Shown here piece by piece: positions 10,004 through 22,653 of a stretch of 64,000 bases of DNA (its first letter is position 1; every line of letters begins with the position of its first letter). Position numbers and translations under genes: made by a program. The notes below the pieces were generated by a model. The model had not been told where the DNA came from. It made no database searches and saw only the letters and a list, made by a program, of their open reading frames with translations. This DNA is from Guadua angustifolia (Eukaryota > Streptophyta > Magnoliopsida > Poales > Poaceae), in NCBI GenBank assembly GCA_036346375.1, contig CM070512.1:40656466-40720465 (forward strand). The letters are read 5' to 3'.

Positions 10004-12433
10004 GGGCCAGGGCCTTGGTCTCGCACCCGTGTGCCGCCTGTAGGTTGCCCCGCACGGTTATGATGCCATTGGGGCCAGGCAACTTCATGCACCGATGGCC
10101 ATAGTGATTGGCCGCCATGAACTTGATCAAGGCGGGCCGCCCGAGGATGGCGTTATGCGGAGGTCCCCTCGACTACCTCGAAGGTTATCATTCGGTCACG
10201 GAAATTGGCCGAAGTCGCCAGAAGGTGACGGGCAAGATCACACCCCAAAGGGACGGTCGAGCTCCGGGGCGATCGAAGAAGGGCGGCGATGTTCTTGACC
10301 TTCGGCCAGAATCTACATCCGGTCAAGCGCTCGACTGCAAAGAAGTTAAGGGAGCTACTGCTGTTGACCATGACTCGACCGATCGCGGTGTTGCCGATGG
10401 TCGTGGTCACGACTAAGGCGGTCTTCAAATCTCGGGCCATACCTTGAAGTCGTCCTCACGGGAAAAAGGTGATGGTGGCTCCCACCCACTTGATCTTTGC
10501 TCGATGGGCCTCCGTGGTGACTGGAAGATGGTTCGCGAGGCGGCCTTGAGCTCATGGGACTAATAGTAAGCGACGAGCCGAAGATAACATCGATCGGGCC
10601 TTCGCCTGTTGGAACTCTAGGTCGAGGTCATCTTAGTCCGCCCATTGCTCACCCCGTCCTACGTCTTCTTTTTGGCAACACGGGCATTTCTCCCCGACCA
10701 TCGTAAAGCTTCGGCTTGCTTTGCCAAGCCCCGCGGTTCGCAGGTCGTGGCCACCGCCCTATGGAATAAGCAGAACTTCGCTTCATCATATCTGGGCCCT
10801 CACCCCCTACGGTCGAGCATCGGTCCTCCGGGGCCCAGGCCGTCGGCCCTCCTGCTAGGGCTGGTTTTGAGCCTGGCGAGGTCGAGGCCGACCTTGGCGA
10901 GGTCGGGACCCCTCCCGAGCTCGATCTCGGACTTCAAGGACCTCGCGTTGGCCGTCTGCCGAGACGATCACTCGTGGTAATCCTCCGCCGCTCCTACGGT
11001 CGTGCTTCCGCTTCTTGGCAGCGGCGCCGTGGTCGGCGCCCTTGGAGTTGGATGGTCCAAGCTTTGTGGGGTTCAGTCCGAGCTTACCTTGGTCGTAGTC
11101 GCATTTCCAGCGGACAGCGTCGTCCGCGTCTACATACCGCCTCGCCATACGGAAAAAGCTTGTTGTGGCGAGCCTCGAGGTAATCTCCGAGTCCTCGGTG
11201 GCGCCGATCGCGACGCCGAACTTGAAACGCCTTTATAGCGGCCTCGTTGGAGATACCGGAGATCGGGTTCCTTGTGCGGATAAATCGCGCCGCGAAGTCC
11301 GCAGCGGCTCGTTATTTCCTGGATGACCACGATCGGTCCTTCTCCCACCCGGCCGCTCGTAGCAACTCTAAAGTTGGAGCGGGCGCTCGAATTGGCGCCA
11401 TGACTGAAGGAGCCAGCTTGAAGAGAGCGGTCACAAGCGCCGTCGGGGCGGTCGAGGTAATTCGCCATCACGAGCTCATCGCCTCCGGCCGCCAAGATGG
11501 CGGTCGAGTAGATGGATAGGAACTTCGTCGGGTTTTGGTCCCATCGGCGCTCTATCAACGCCGGCTGAACCGAGCCGGCGATTACGCGCGAAGGTCGTCG
11601 AATCGCCATGCGGCCGTAGGCGGGACAAGCGCCGGGTGTGTGCCGCCACGACAAGGCCCTCGCAGCCGCTGGACTGGTCGAGGCTGCCTCGGCGCCCGAT
11701 CTTTGGTGAAACGACCATGACCAGCTGCGCTGGAGTCACACAGGTAACGCAGATGATCTGGACCCGGCGCACTTTGGCGAACATCGGGAAAGGCCTCTGA
11801 CTCGCTCTTGGACGGCGTGGGCTCGTGGGCGGTTCGCGCTGACCACTGCCGGGATGGCACTTGCGGGGCGGAGGCGTGGCGGCGTCAAAGCCACGTCCGA
11901 GACCGTTCTTGGCGAAGGTGCCCTGCTGGCGGAGGCGTCCGCGGAGTCGTTGGCGGCGGCGCGATGAGTTGTCGTCACTTCTCAGGGAGTGGGTCCCCGA
12001 GTGCTGGCTTCGGTGCTGCGGTGGTATGGCCTCGGTCGCGGCCCGATCGAGCTCTTCGGCCAGGGCTCGGCCAAAAAGCTCTGACCTCGCTCTATCGGGA
12101 TCCACCATGATCCGGCGATAAGCGAGAGCGCTCTCTGAAGGAGGAGTCAGGATGGCGATGAGATGTGGCCCTCTCTGATCCTCCATGGAGGGCGGTTATA
12201 AGCTTGTTGATGGTGACATTGACCATCCGGATGGCATCCTCGAGTCTGGTCATGGCCGTCCGCTCCTCCGCGCCATGACCGCTCGCCATCGAGGCGTGTC
12301 GTTCGCTGGTGGTGGCGAGGTGAAACAGGGCGCGGACTCGAGTCGCGCCGAGCCCACGCTTCGGAATGTCCATTGACAAAGCGCGCCATGCTCCCAAGAT
12401 CTTGGAGTTTTCACGCAAGCGAGCAAAGCCAAT
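10004..12433 (-). pseudogene. gypsy gag and protease region (Tat lineage), multiply frameshifted
   Basis: Minus-strand pieces in several frames correspond to gag-protease of the RIRE2 type. About 11,560-11,460 reads DQNPTKFLSIYSTA then DELVMANYL. About 11,148-11,000 reads ARRYVDADDAVRWK, matching DRYANADEVVKWK in the 48-60 kb element. The segment toward 10,130-9,990 corresponds to the protease-RT spacer (FMAANHYGHRCMKLPGPNG). No single frame stays open through gag. The many long plus-strand frames here are GC-driven shadows. Confidence 0.7.
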
Positions 12434-12451
12434 CAGACTACGGTGGCGCCA
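12434..12451 (-). other. Primer-binding site of the truncated Tat element
   Basis: On the minus strand the sequence just inside the LTR is TGGCGCCACCGTAGTCTG after a TT spacer, the form of PBS common in plant gypsy elements starting TGGCGCC. It fixes the LTR 3' end at 12,454. Confidence 0.65.
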
Positions 12452-12453
12452 AA

Positions 12454-13111
12454 TGTATCAACGATCGGAATCACCAACCGCGAAATGAAAGCAGGGGTTA
12501 GTGAGGCGGGACCGTAGCGAGCTTTTGCTCAAGTGGAGGAAAAAGTTCGACGTGCAGAAGGCCGGAGCAAGACGACAACGAGCGGGGGGCGAGGGTTTAT
12601 ACTGGTTCGAGCCCCTGAGAAGGTAATAGCTCTACTCCAGTTGCCTTGCGGCAGTGATCTTTGGCTATTTTAGAGTACATATGGGTATTACAACTCAAGC
12701 TCGCCAATGGCGATGTCTAGTGCTCGAGTTCTTGTGTCCTCCTTCAGGCTGCGCATCCTTAGCCTTATAACCTCCCTGCTCGCAACCGACGGGAGATATT
12801 CCCGGGTAGTGGTCTTCGTGCGCATCGTGGGCTGGCAACAACCGCTCCGGACTTGCCGCGCGCCCCCACTTCGCCTCCTCGATCGAACGACTCGATAACC
12901 GCCGGTCAAATGCTCGTTCCGGGATCCAGGGGGATACCGGCACGAAAGCGGGCCGACCCGAGCTCTAGGTCGCGCGAAGCCATGCTCGGAGGCATACGCG
13001 CCCTAGGTCGTGTGCCCCGGAGTAAATCCAAGTCGTGGTCGGGACCCCCTCTCGAGCTCGGGAGCTCGTTGACCATGCGCTGACTGGCCAAGGGTTACTC
13101 AACCCCCGTCA
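12454..13111 (-). repeat. 5' LTR of the truncated Tat element (658 bp)
   Basis: On the minus strand it starts TGACGGGGG at 13,111 and ends TTGATACA at 12,454, directly before the PBS. The outer border is also where the Del-type RT reading WLKEVAFLV stops abruptly. The second LTR is not in the window, so the target-site duplication cannot be checked. Confidence 0.7.
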
Positions 13112-13980
13112 CCAAGAAAGCTACTTCCTTCAACCAAAAATCACATTTACTAAACTTTGCATAAAGCTGATGCTCTCTGAGTTTCTCCAAAACTGTCCTC
13201 AAATGATCCTCATGCTCTTTCTTATTCTTGGAATAAATAAGAATGTCATCAATAAATCGACAACAAACTTATCTAAAAGTTCCATAAACACTTTATTCAT
13301 CAAATTCATAAAATATGACGGTGCATTTGTTAATCCGAAAGACATCATCAGAACTCGCAGTCCATACCGGTGGTGAAAAGCTGTTTTGGGATATCTTCCT
13401 TTCTAATTTTAAGTCGGTGATATCGACCTCGAGATCAATTTTTGAGAAAACTTGGGCTCCTTTTAATTGATCGAGCAGATCATCAATCCTTGGCGGAGGG
13501 TACTTATTTTTAATGGTGACTTCATTCAGGGACCGATAATCGATACACATCCTTAAACTTCCATCCTTCTTTTCACAAAAATCCTTTGGTGAACCCCACG
13601 GTGACGAACTTCGGTCCGATTTAATCCTTTCTCTTGCAGTTCTTCAATCTTCTTCTTCATCTCTGCTAACTCATTAGCGAACAACCGTAAGGTCTTTTTG
13701 AAATCGGAGTGTGCATTGTACAAGCTCAATAATGAACTCTATATCTCTGTCCGTGGCATTCTGGCAAATCCTCAGGAAAAACATCCGGTACTCATTCACT
13801 ATAGGCACATTTTCCAAAGATGTATCTTTCATACTATTCAAAGTACTACCCTTCTTTGAGGAAAGACTAGACAAAATTCTACCCAATTCCGTGCTGGATT
13901 TAGTAAGGGTAATAGACCGATTAGTACAATCTATCGACTTTTGTGTTGAGATAACCAATCCATCCCAAGGATTACCTCTA
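13112..13980 (-). pseudogene. Del-type gypsy protease end and reverse transcriptase, interrupted
   Basis: After the protease tail (about 13,960) the minus strand reads VPIVNEY and DRDIEFIIELV, then the RT signature MCIDYRSLNEVTIKNKYPPP and DDLLDQLKGAQVFSKIDL. Next come SFGLTNAPSYFMNLMNKVF and, across a frameshift, the FIDDILIYSKN catalytic region. Deletions remove the DLRSGYHQ segment and shift frames. The reading stops at the LTR of the Tat insertion (13,111). RNase H, integrase and any chromodomain are not in the window. Confidence 0.85.
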
Positions 13981-13989
13981 TACCCTTGG

Positions 13990-15440
13990 TATCCAACAAT
14001 ATTAGGTTCGCTAGAACTTTACCCCATTTATCAAAATATCCATTTTCGGACAAACCAAGTAGTCCTCAATTCCTTTCGAGGATTGGACTAACAAAGGATT
14101 TTTAAGTCAATAGACTTCCAATTATTCTTTTAACCAAAACTCAGATATGAGCGAATCGTGGCACCGAATCAAACAAAAGCTGAAGCAGAACTCTGAATTG
14201 ACGAAGAACTTACCATACACCACATCGATCGTCTGAACTTCCTCACCGTGGCGTGATTCACACGTCCTCTTCCAATGGTGCGAGGGTACGCGAGTCTGAG
14301 GTGCTCCTCTACCTTGAGCTAATGCAGGGGCACGGGCTGGAGTAGATCCCAAGTTGAAGCGAACTGGGGTCATTTGCTGACGCTTTTGGGGACAATTATT
14401 GGCATAATGTCCCAACTCTCTGCAATTGAAACACTGGATACTTGCTGTGGTTGTGTTGCTCTTAGGAACTTGGCCTTGAGGATTACTAGCGAGGACTTGA
14501 GTGAGCCGACGCCGAGCCGGGCGGAGTCTGGGGTACCAAACCGCCGGGTCTGCTAGATTGAGGCCGAAAGAAGCGTGGCCTAGAATCTGCTGGCGCCACG
14601 ATGAGCCCGAAAAGCCATCTTCCTCTTCTGGACTCATAAAGTGACTTTGAGTATCCTCTGTACCAAGGCCTTGTTCACCATGTCTTTGAAAAGTGGGAAA
14701 GTCATTGGAGACTAGTCAGCACCTTGAGATTCGGTCAAGACCCTCCATGAAGCGCTTGATTTTTGCTTCATCCGTGGATACATCTTCTCTGACATATCTT
14801 GAAAGTCGAGTAAATTTGCTCAAGTACTCAGAAACTGACATATTACCTTGATGCAACTTATGAAATTCTCTCCTTTTCATTTCCATGATACCCTTAGGGA
14901 TATGAGTAGCATGGAAGGCTTCTACAAATTCATTCCAAGAAATGGATTGAGCATCTGCATGGGCTGCTTGGTAATTCTCCCACCAACTGGCTGCAGTGCC
15001 CTTAAGCTGATGGGAAGCAAAACGAACACTTTCCAGTTCATCACACTGAGCCAGAAAAGCTTCTTCTCAACTTCCTTAAGCCAGTCATCAGCCTCAAGGG
15101 GGTCAACTGATCCGGCGAATGTGGGAGGTCTAGTCCTCATGAACTCCCCGAACTTGGACTGCGGGGGCTGAACTGGTGCCTGAACGGGGACTGCTTGGGG
15201 CGGGTTCAGAGCATTCTGCGCCAAGGCCTGCAAGATCTGAAGCTGCATCGCCATCATTTGCTCTAAATTGGGCGGTTGAATGGGAGGCGGTGGTGGCACG
15301 GGTTCCTGCTGCGCTGGAGGTGGCGGTACTTGGTTACCCTCCTGAAACTGCTACTCTACTGGAACTTCGTCTTGATTTTGCACTCTTCCACGGCCACGAC
15401 CACGACCTCTACCGGGATTCCCATCTGGAAGGCGAACGGA
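13990..15440 (-). pseudogene. Del-type gypsy gag (capsid plus zinc knuckle)
   Basis: From the 5' end on the minus strand: an Arg/Gly-rich N-terminus (GNPGRGRGRGRGR, about 15,420), a Gln/Pro-rich spacer with QMMAMQLQILQALAQ, the capsid motif FAGSVDPLEADDWLKEVEKK (about 15,110), and a CCHC knuckle CFNCRELGHYANNC (about 14,430-14,390). In-frame stops (for example after VPVE near 15,350) and shifts interrupt it. Confidence 0.85.
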
Positions 15441-15559
15441 AACAGCACGGGGAAAGAGGAAAAAGCAAAGATAAGCCACAGGAACACTAAGTAACATCCA
15501 CCCAGAAGCCAAACAACACAGAAAAGAAACACCAACGAAACTGGAATTAAAACAAAATA

Positions 15560-18500
15560 GTTTTAGATAGGATGGCTGCACTACAACACGGTACAGACCA
15601 TCACAGACAAATTATTATCATTCTAGCGAAACAAAAGTAAGGTACTACGGCCCAAAGCCAAACAAAACTACTCCAAAACTCTAAACTCTGGATGAGACAT
15701 CCTCCACGCTGAAGGAACTGCTGCTGCCGCTGGACTCCTCAGAAGAAGAAATAAAGTCCTCCAAGTTGAAAGAACTGCTGCTGCTGGACTCCACAGAAGA
15801 AGAAATGGAGGCCTCCACCTGCACCTCCACAACACGCATAGACTTGCGCGGAGAAAAGCTGTACTGAAGAGGCTTAATATGGTTCACTTTGCACAAAGCA
15901 AATTTTATTAAACAGTACATGTATAATTTTTGTAAAGCAGTTTTAACAATTATTTGTAACATTCGAATTGATTAATATTTGTAGCGATGGTTCTAACCAC
16001 CATCACTTAGTATACAGGCTCTATCCGTACAATTTTAAAGATTGTGATAAACCATTCAATGACTCCATCCGTCATGATTTTAAAACAGGTTCCAACCAGC
16101 TCTGAATTCTATCCGAGAGTTCTAACCACTCCCGAATTCCCAAATCCACAGTTTTCAAAATTAAAAACTAAGTCTACCAGTATGAAAGCATTCTTTGCCC
16201 GCTCTTGACCGTGAGCGCTATTGAATAGTTTATTTACTCTGCGAGTTTGTACACTTTACCCACATGACATGATCAACCCTTGGTGCCATGCAATTAACAC
16301 ACTTCCTTTGGTGTGTCGGCAGAGCGATCATGACAAGGCTTTTGCAATGTAACAATTTAACTGACTCAACCCGCTAAGGTTTCACATTGAAGGGTTCATC
16401 CACCGATCAAAGGCCCCTCTTGCGCGTGTGGGAATAAACCATTCTCGCTCCATCCGCACCCACATCCAACCGTCCGTGAGTCTAAGTTAAATTACTACAA
16501 ATTAATCGGCCAGTCGTGCCCATTTCGGACATGTGGTTGTCTTGTTTTGCTTAGAATGGACAATCATAAGCGTCGGTCATGTCGACTCGGCGGCACTTGC
16601 ACAAAGCAAAAAATCGGTGCTCCATCCGCACCCGCCCATCGGACCGATCCGCTCAAGTCAAAATCATTTTTCACTTTCATTTTATTTTGCAAATACAGTA
16701 GCTAATACATTGCTACCATTTTATAAATATGCTTTCATAACAATTTTTAACTCATTTTTCCCAATAGGCATTTTTAATCAATTTGCACCAAAGCATTGAT
16801 CTACCGTTCTAATCAAGGGTAATCATGATATAAATGATAACAAGAATTAATCTAGGGTTACAAAGGCATGAACAACAATCAGCAAGGAGTTAACAACAGA
16901 TTGGATTAACTAAACAACCTAGCCATTTAAATATCAATTTTACTCAAATTAGCCATGCATTTGATAAAATCATAGAAGGATTTTTAAAACATAGGATCAA
17001 AGTGCATCAAGGAGACTTGCCTCCTCTGGTCGCAAAGTCGCTAAATGCGCACTGAAGCTCTGCTGGAATTGGCAGCTAACAGCGGAATCTTTGGCTCTGG
17101 CAAAACGAGACAACAAATAAAATAACAAAAAATAAATAAAATCTAAAAATTATAATAAAAATACTGACAGATAGAGAATGATTTTAGACGAATTTAGCAA
17201 TTTGAATCACTTGATTCGGAGTTCGGATGACAAAGATAAAAATGTTTGAAGTTGCACGGATTGGAAAATTGGAAAACGAGGGAATATTCCCGGAATCTTT
17301 CTTTTTACTGATTTTCTGATTTCTCTTGTTCCTATGACTGGTGGGGACCTCTTGTCATGCTCTCCAAGCCTTCTTCAACCTCCAGCCTCTCCATGCAAGC
17401 ACATAGAAGCACTTGCTTCTCCCGGCACCGATGGATCGGGACCACTACGCCGACTTCACAGCGTACAACAAAATGGAGCAGCGACGCGATGGGGAGGTGG
17501 GGAAGCACTGGCAGAGAGCGGCGGCGCCAGACGAGCAGCTTGGCGTGGGACCCTAAGCGGTGATTTGGAACTGGCAAGGCGGGCGGACGGAAGGCAACGA
17601 CGCGGAGGGGCACACCAGGCGGCAAGGTCGGGAAACTAATGGTGGACTCGGCGACGCATGGAATGACCGAGGCGACGGAGACCCGGCAGCGACTATGGCT
17701 TGAAGGCGGTCTTGTTCATGGGCGGCGAACAACGGCGAGGAGGTGGCGGGGCGGGTGCGGTGGGGGGTGGCGGAGGATGCATCTTGGCCGAGATGGCGGG
17801 AAGGCCCCAAACGCTAGTGGCACAAGCTTTTGGCGGCGTCAATGGAGATGAACAACGACGCAAGAACGAGACATGTCACGAAATTTTGGGGAAAACTTGA
17901 ATTCGCGAAATCTTGTAAAAATAGTGAGCGCAATAGATAGAACATGATGGAATGAGTATATGGATGCAAGGAATTGGATTGAGAATTACCGATTTGCAAG
18001 AAATTGGCGATGAGCGATTTAAAGCGATCGACGACGAACAATCATCAAATCGAAGACCGAAACTGCAACGAAAACAAAATTGGGTTGAGGGATTTTGATC
18101 TACATGCTAAGAGACTTGATATGACACGGTTGGTGCATGGTTTGTCTCACCGGAATGAAAGTTGGCCCGACAGCGTCGACGACGGACGTCGGCCGGAGGT
18201 TCTTACCCAAATTCGAAGGTCCAAACGATGATGAAACATGGAAGTAAAGGAAGCACCACGTCGGGGGCGTCGAGACGATTAAATAGAGTACTCAAGCACG
18301 CGAAGAGACAAAGAAACGGCTGAGTTATGGAAGGTGCAAATATTCGCGGATTGATCATGATTGTGACCGTTTCGGGAGAGGAAAGGGCGAATAATCTGAG
18401 GGATTTGATTCTCCAGACTCTTGCCATTCCAACGCTTCAGTTTCCTATTTGATTAGTGCATTATTTTGGCTTGAGTGGCTTTGAGAAGTTGGAAGGGAGA

Positions 18501-18878
18501 GAGACAGCCATGGATTTCCAGAACGTGCGCAGGGTAGAAGAAAGAGAGGAGAGAGAAAAGAAGGCTACTTGGATTTTGAGCCTAGAAGAAAATAGATTTC
18601 GGCCCAAAAGAAGAAATGGCTAAAAATTAGAAATGGATTCAGAATAGAATTTCGGGTTGAATGATTGCGATGGTGGATTTGAATTTGATTTGGAATTTGA
18701 ATTTAAATTTAAATTTGATTTGAAGCGAATTTAGAATTAACAGATGAATTAGGAATAAATTCCGATTTCGAGCGGAAAGGATGCCAGGATAAATATTCAA
18801 ACCAAATAAACTCCAAATCTTTAAATTAAATAATTTAAATTAAATTTTTAACAGAAAGCCGAAAACGGGGATGTTACA
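15560..18878 (-). repeat. Long 5' LTR of the Del/Tekay-like element (about 3.3 kb)
   Basis: The minus-strand 5' end is TGTAACATCC at 18,878. The inner end is not marked by a clear PBS and is set near 15,560 only because gag begins just beyond. The LTR has the bipartite make-up of its relatives here: AT-rich flanks around a GC-rich island (17,330-17,870), and a conserved block at 16,240-16,350. At 15,690-15,830 a trinucleotide-rich stretch is repeated (two related copies of gaactgctgctg...gaagaagaaat), giving a serine-run frame that is probably not a gene. Confidence 0.65.
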
Positions 18879-19848
18879 GCTATGCAACAAATTATTAGCA
18901 TCATTTAGAAGTGCAAATGCAAACTTGACTCATTATCTATGGACCATATTCATGAAAAGAGTGTGTCATGTATTGTCACATGATGATTTGATGTTGATGG
19001 CATGTGTCGCATAATAATTAACTAGGGTGATAAATAATTTAGGTTGAGGCAAGTGACAAGATACTGTGTACCTGGTGGATATGTGTGACATTGAGAATGA
19101 TTCTGTATTAATCAATTGATAGTGTGAACAAAATAAATTGAAAGTCTTGCCTCAGTTAGTTAAGTACTTAACTTTGTAAGCCATTGAGCTAGGCTAAATC
19201 ATATAACCACATGCTGTAATGGGATATACCTAACTCAGCAAACCACCATGTCTTAACATATGAGAGGTGGAAGACTGCTTCTAACCGGTGGGGCTGGCTT
19301 GTCGATGAGAGAGAGGGAAGATTAAGTGAGAAAGCGTTGCAGAAGAAATACGCTTTTGCACGGACAAAACAGGTTTTAGGTGGCTGCCTTTAGAAATTGA
19401 TTTCTAAAACATTTTTTCAAAGGACTTTAATTACGTAGAATCAAGTTTAGATTTTTTTAAAAAATAGCAAACGAACATAAAAAATTATGAAACTTTGGTG
19501 AGGAACTTTAGATCATTTAGAACTCAATAAATTTTTTTTTGGTTCTAGACAGATAGCAAATAATTTTTAAAATTCAAGGATAGTAGGTTGAAAATAGGAA
19601 AAACCATTTCTTTAATGTAGAAAATTTTAGAAAAAGAGAGAAAATACAAAAAAATAATTTTGGAACCTGGAATATACTTTTTAGGGTATTTTACGATGTT
19701 ATAGAATGTGTGCGAGTTCTTGAGAATCTATCTTGGGTTCATCTTCGAATGTATGGTGTCAATTTTTCTTCTGTTGGAACAATTGATCCTATCTTTCTCG
19801 TTCACGTGCTGTGGTGTACGTGGGTTGAGGATTTCATCTATCGTAGTA
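18879..19848. other. Unassigned AT-rich DNA
   Basis: No ORF, terminal repeat or recognised family is seen. It is the flank into which the Del-type element inserted. Confidence 0.5.
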
Positions 19849-22390
19849 TACACTAGGTTGTATAGCGCGCTACGCTGCGCCGCGTAAATTCTAGTCCGGT
19901 TTTTTTAGAAAAAATCTGATAAATTTTGTCGAATTTTCAATTTCCGTAATTTTTAAATAAAATGGGTCGGTAGGACCCGCTGGCGAATCCATGGGCTACT
20001 ACAAACCTTCGACGAATCCGCGTTTAATCTACGGGTTACTATAAACCTTCGACGAATCTGTGTTTTTTTTAGAAAACCGTGGTTGTTTTTTTTACGCATT
20101 TCGGGATATTTGATCTTTTTTTGTTTTTTGTGTTTGTTAAAAAAAATAGGTCGCTAGGACCCGCCGTCGAATCTATGGGTTGCTATAAATCTTTCGACGA
20201 ATCTACGTTTTTTAAAAAAACCCGCGGTTATAACCCGTTGGCAAATCCATAAGTTGCTATAAACCTTCGACAAATCTGTGTTTTTTTTTGTCGATGTGTG
20301 TTTCTTTTAGAAAATTGCGGTTGAATCTGTGCTTTTTTGTTTTTTTAAAAGAAAAGTGCGGATGTTTTTTTTATGTATTTCTTTTTTTAAAAGGCTGCTC
20401 AGACCCTCGGGCGAATCCATGAATCGCTATAAAACTTCGACGAATCTGGTTTTTTGGTCGGCACAATTTTTTTGGTTTCTTTTATGTATTTCCTTTTTTA
20501 AAAGGCTACTCGGACCTGTGGGCGAATCCATGAACCGTTATAAACCTTCGACGAATCTGGTTTTTTGGTTGGCACAATTTTTTTGTTTTTGATTCTGTCT
20601 CTTAAAAATCCATTGAGAGAAGCAAAACGTATTTTTTCTGGGGAAAACGGCGAAAGGACCTGGACGTAAGGAGTAAGGGCCTGTTTGTTATTTATTTGGA
20701 CCTGTTCGCTATCCTAAAAAATTAGAAAAGGGCTTGTTCGCGATTTGAATTTAACGGGAGGTTTTTTTCGTAAAACAGCGCACGAGGGACTCAAACGCGA
20801 TTAAGGAAAAAAATCTTCCCCTCACAAAAAATAGCGAATGACCTATTTGTAATCCGTAAGAACCTATCTGTAATTTGAAGAAATAGAGAGGCTTTTTTGC
20901 AAAATGGGCTTGGGGGACACGTGTTCCCTCTAGTCTCTGGGCGTGGAGTATTAGGCTCGACAAAAGAAGGTTGTTTTCACCACTAGAAATATGTGTGCAT
21001 CTCTATCTCTAGACTTTTTTCCCAACTCGATTTTCTATCTCGATCTCCGATATTTTTTAAACATGTATTATTATTCTATGAGCGCGTAGAGTATTAGGCT
21101 CGACAAAAGAAGATTGTCATCTCTAATAATTTTTAGCCCTTTTTTCCTCTAGACTATTTTTCACGGTGAGTGGTTTTGCGAAAATAAAAATTACATCAGA
21201 CCCTTTCGACGGTGGTTTTATAAAAAGACTCTATCGTTTCAGATATTCGCGTCGGGTCATCTGTCTTTATTTTTTCGTTTCCCAAAAAAATCCGTAGCTT
21301 GTGTATTAGGCTCGACAAAAGAAGGTTGTCATCTCTAATAATTTTTCGCCCTTTTTCCTTTAGACTATTTTTCACCGGTGGGTGGTTTTGCGAAAATAAA
21401 AAAATACATCCAGACCCTTCGATCGGTGGTTTTGCAAAAAGGGCCCTATCGTTTCGTGTATTCGCGTACGGGTCATTCGCCTTTATTTTTCCGTTTCCAA
21501 AAAAAATCTGTAGTTTGTGTATTCACAGTTTGGTCCTCCGGTAGGTAGTTTTGTAGAAACAAAAAAATACATCCAGGCCCTTCTGTCGGTAATTTTACAG
21601 AAAGAACCCTATAGTTTCGTATATTCGCGTACGGGTCCTCCAACTTTATTTTCTCGAGCGCATGCTATCGAAATTCAGCCGACGCAACGTAGTGCGCAGA
21701 TCAACCTAGTATATATATATATAGAGCTAAGGATTGGAGGCCATTGAGCCATGCCACCTCACCCTCCCTCGCGATTAGGTCCTCTCGAAAATTAGAAATT
21801 GCATTTAGGTCCTTTAGGCGGTTTTGTTAATAAAATAGACCCAAAAATATGAAAATTACGTTTAGGTCCCTCCGTGATTTGCATGTAGGTCCTCCAGGTT
21901 GTTTTTTGCGGAACAGTCCCAGGCAAAAAATAAATTACTTTATGTCCCTCTGTCGTTAAAAAAACACAGATTCGTCGAATGTTTATAGCAACCCAAGGAT
22001 TCGTCAACGGGTCGTAACCACGGTTTTCTACAAAAAAAAAACAATTCGTCGAAGATTTATAGCAGCCTATAGATCCTAACGGCCCATTTTTTAAACAAAT
22101 ACGAAAACCGAAAATACGATCAAATTTGCCGAAATGCATAAAAAAAGCAGCCACGGTTTTCTAAAAAAACTCAGATTCATCGAAGGTTTATAGTAGCTCG
22201 TAGATTCGCCGATGGGTCCTAGCCACGGTTTTCTTAAAAAAACGTATATTTGTCGAAGGTTGATAATAGCCCATGAATTCGTCAACGGGTCCTACCGACC
22301 TATTTTTTTTTAAAAAAATACAAAAACCGAAAATACGACCAAATTTCTCAAATTTTTCACGTTGTATTGTCGGTATGCATTTAACGTAGG
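19849..22390. repeat. Fold-back repeat complex
   Basis: The unit ctataaaccttcgacgaatct occurs, with variation, about six times on the plus strand (about 19,995-20,560) and about four times on the minus strand (about 21,965-22,265), forming long imperfect inverted arms. Between them, other units recur in direct orientation, such as ttaggctcgacaaaagaagg (about 20,950, 21,090, 21,307) and a unit around ttcgcgtacgggtc (about 21,250, 21,465, 21,625). A terminal-like sequence actaggttg...ctacgctgcgccg at 19,851 has a degenerate inverted counterpart at about 21,667-21,705. No transposase is present. This is a non-autonomous fold-back or composite element of unknown class. Confidence 0.6.
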
Positions 22391-22653
22391 CAGCGTTATT
22401 CTGGCTATTCGTGCTCCACATATCTATAAAGAAACAAACATGTGAAAAATCAGCCAACCCATCAGATCAATCTCGTCTCGAGGTTTGATCCTCATCACCT
22501 GGGCTTGGCCATGATCCTTGACTGCATGGCCCAATGGGAGAAGGATAGTGACGAAGAAGATGCATTTATTAGTGGCTGACATGTGGGCCTATTGGGGTTT
22601 CAATTCTTTTTTCTATTGACTAGTGGTTGACATGTGGGCTTACTGGGCCTATA

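Larger units (their letters stand above)
9142..13111 (-). mobile_element. Truncated Tat-lineage (RIRE2-like) Ty3/gypsy retrotransposon
   Basis: It is the 5' part of a minus-strand gypsy element: LTR (13,111-12,454), primer-binding site, gag/protease, then reverse transcriptase cut off at 9,142 by the CACTA end. Gag and RT resemble those of the complete Tat element at 48.4-60.6 kb. Its 5' LTR begins at about 13,111 inside the reverse transcriptase of a different (Del-type) element, so it inserted there. The 3' half is outside the window or lost. Confidence 0.8.
13112..18878 (-). mobile_element. Truncated Del/Tekay-like Ty3/gypsy retrotransposon
   Basis: A minus-strand element with a long 5' LTR (start TGTAACATCC at 18,878), gag, protease and the first part of RT. 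It is interrupted at about 13,111 by the Tat-type element. The same LTR family recurs at 1-1,472. Confidence 0.8.

Noticed and set aside
9179..12943. Many long plus-strand open frames (for example 9,752-10,063, 10,108-10,416, 11,808-12,110)
   Set aside because: They are shadows of GC-rich gypsy gag-pol on the minus strand and show no family motif.
15681..15962. Serine-rich minus-strand frame (possible structural protein)
   Set aside because: It arises from repeated ctgctg/gaagaa trinucleotides in the LTR; no homology and wrong position for gag.
17334..17900. GC-rich open frames on both strands suggesting a gene
   Set aside because: They lie in the GC island of a gypsy LTR; similar islands occur in the LTRs at 33.3-34.4 kb and 45.65-46.25 kb, and no frame has recognisable domains.
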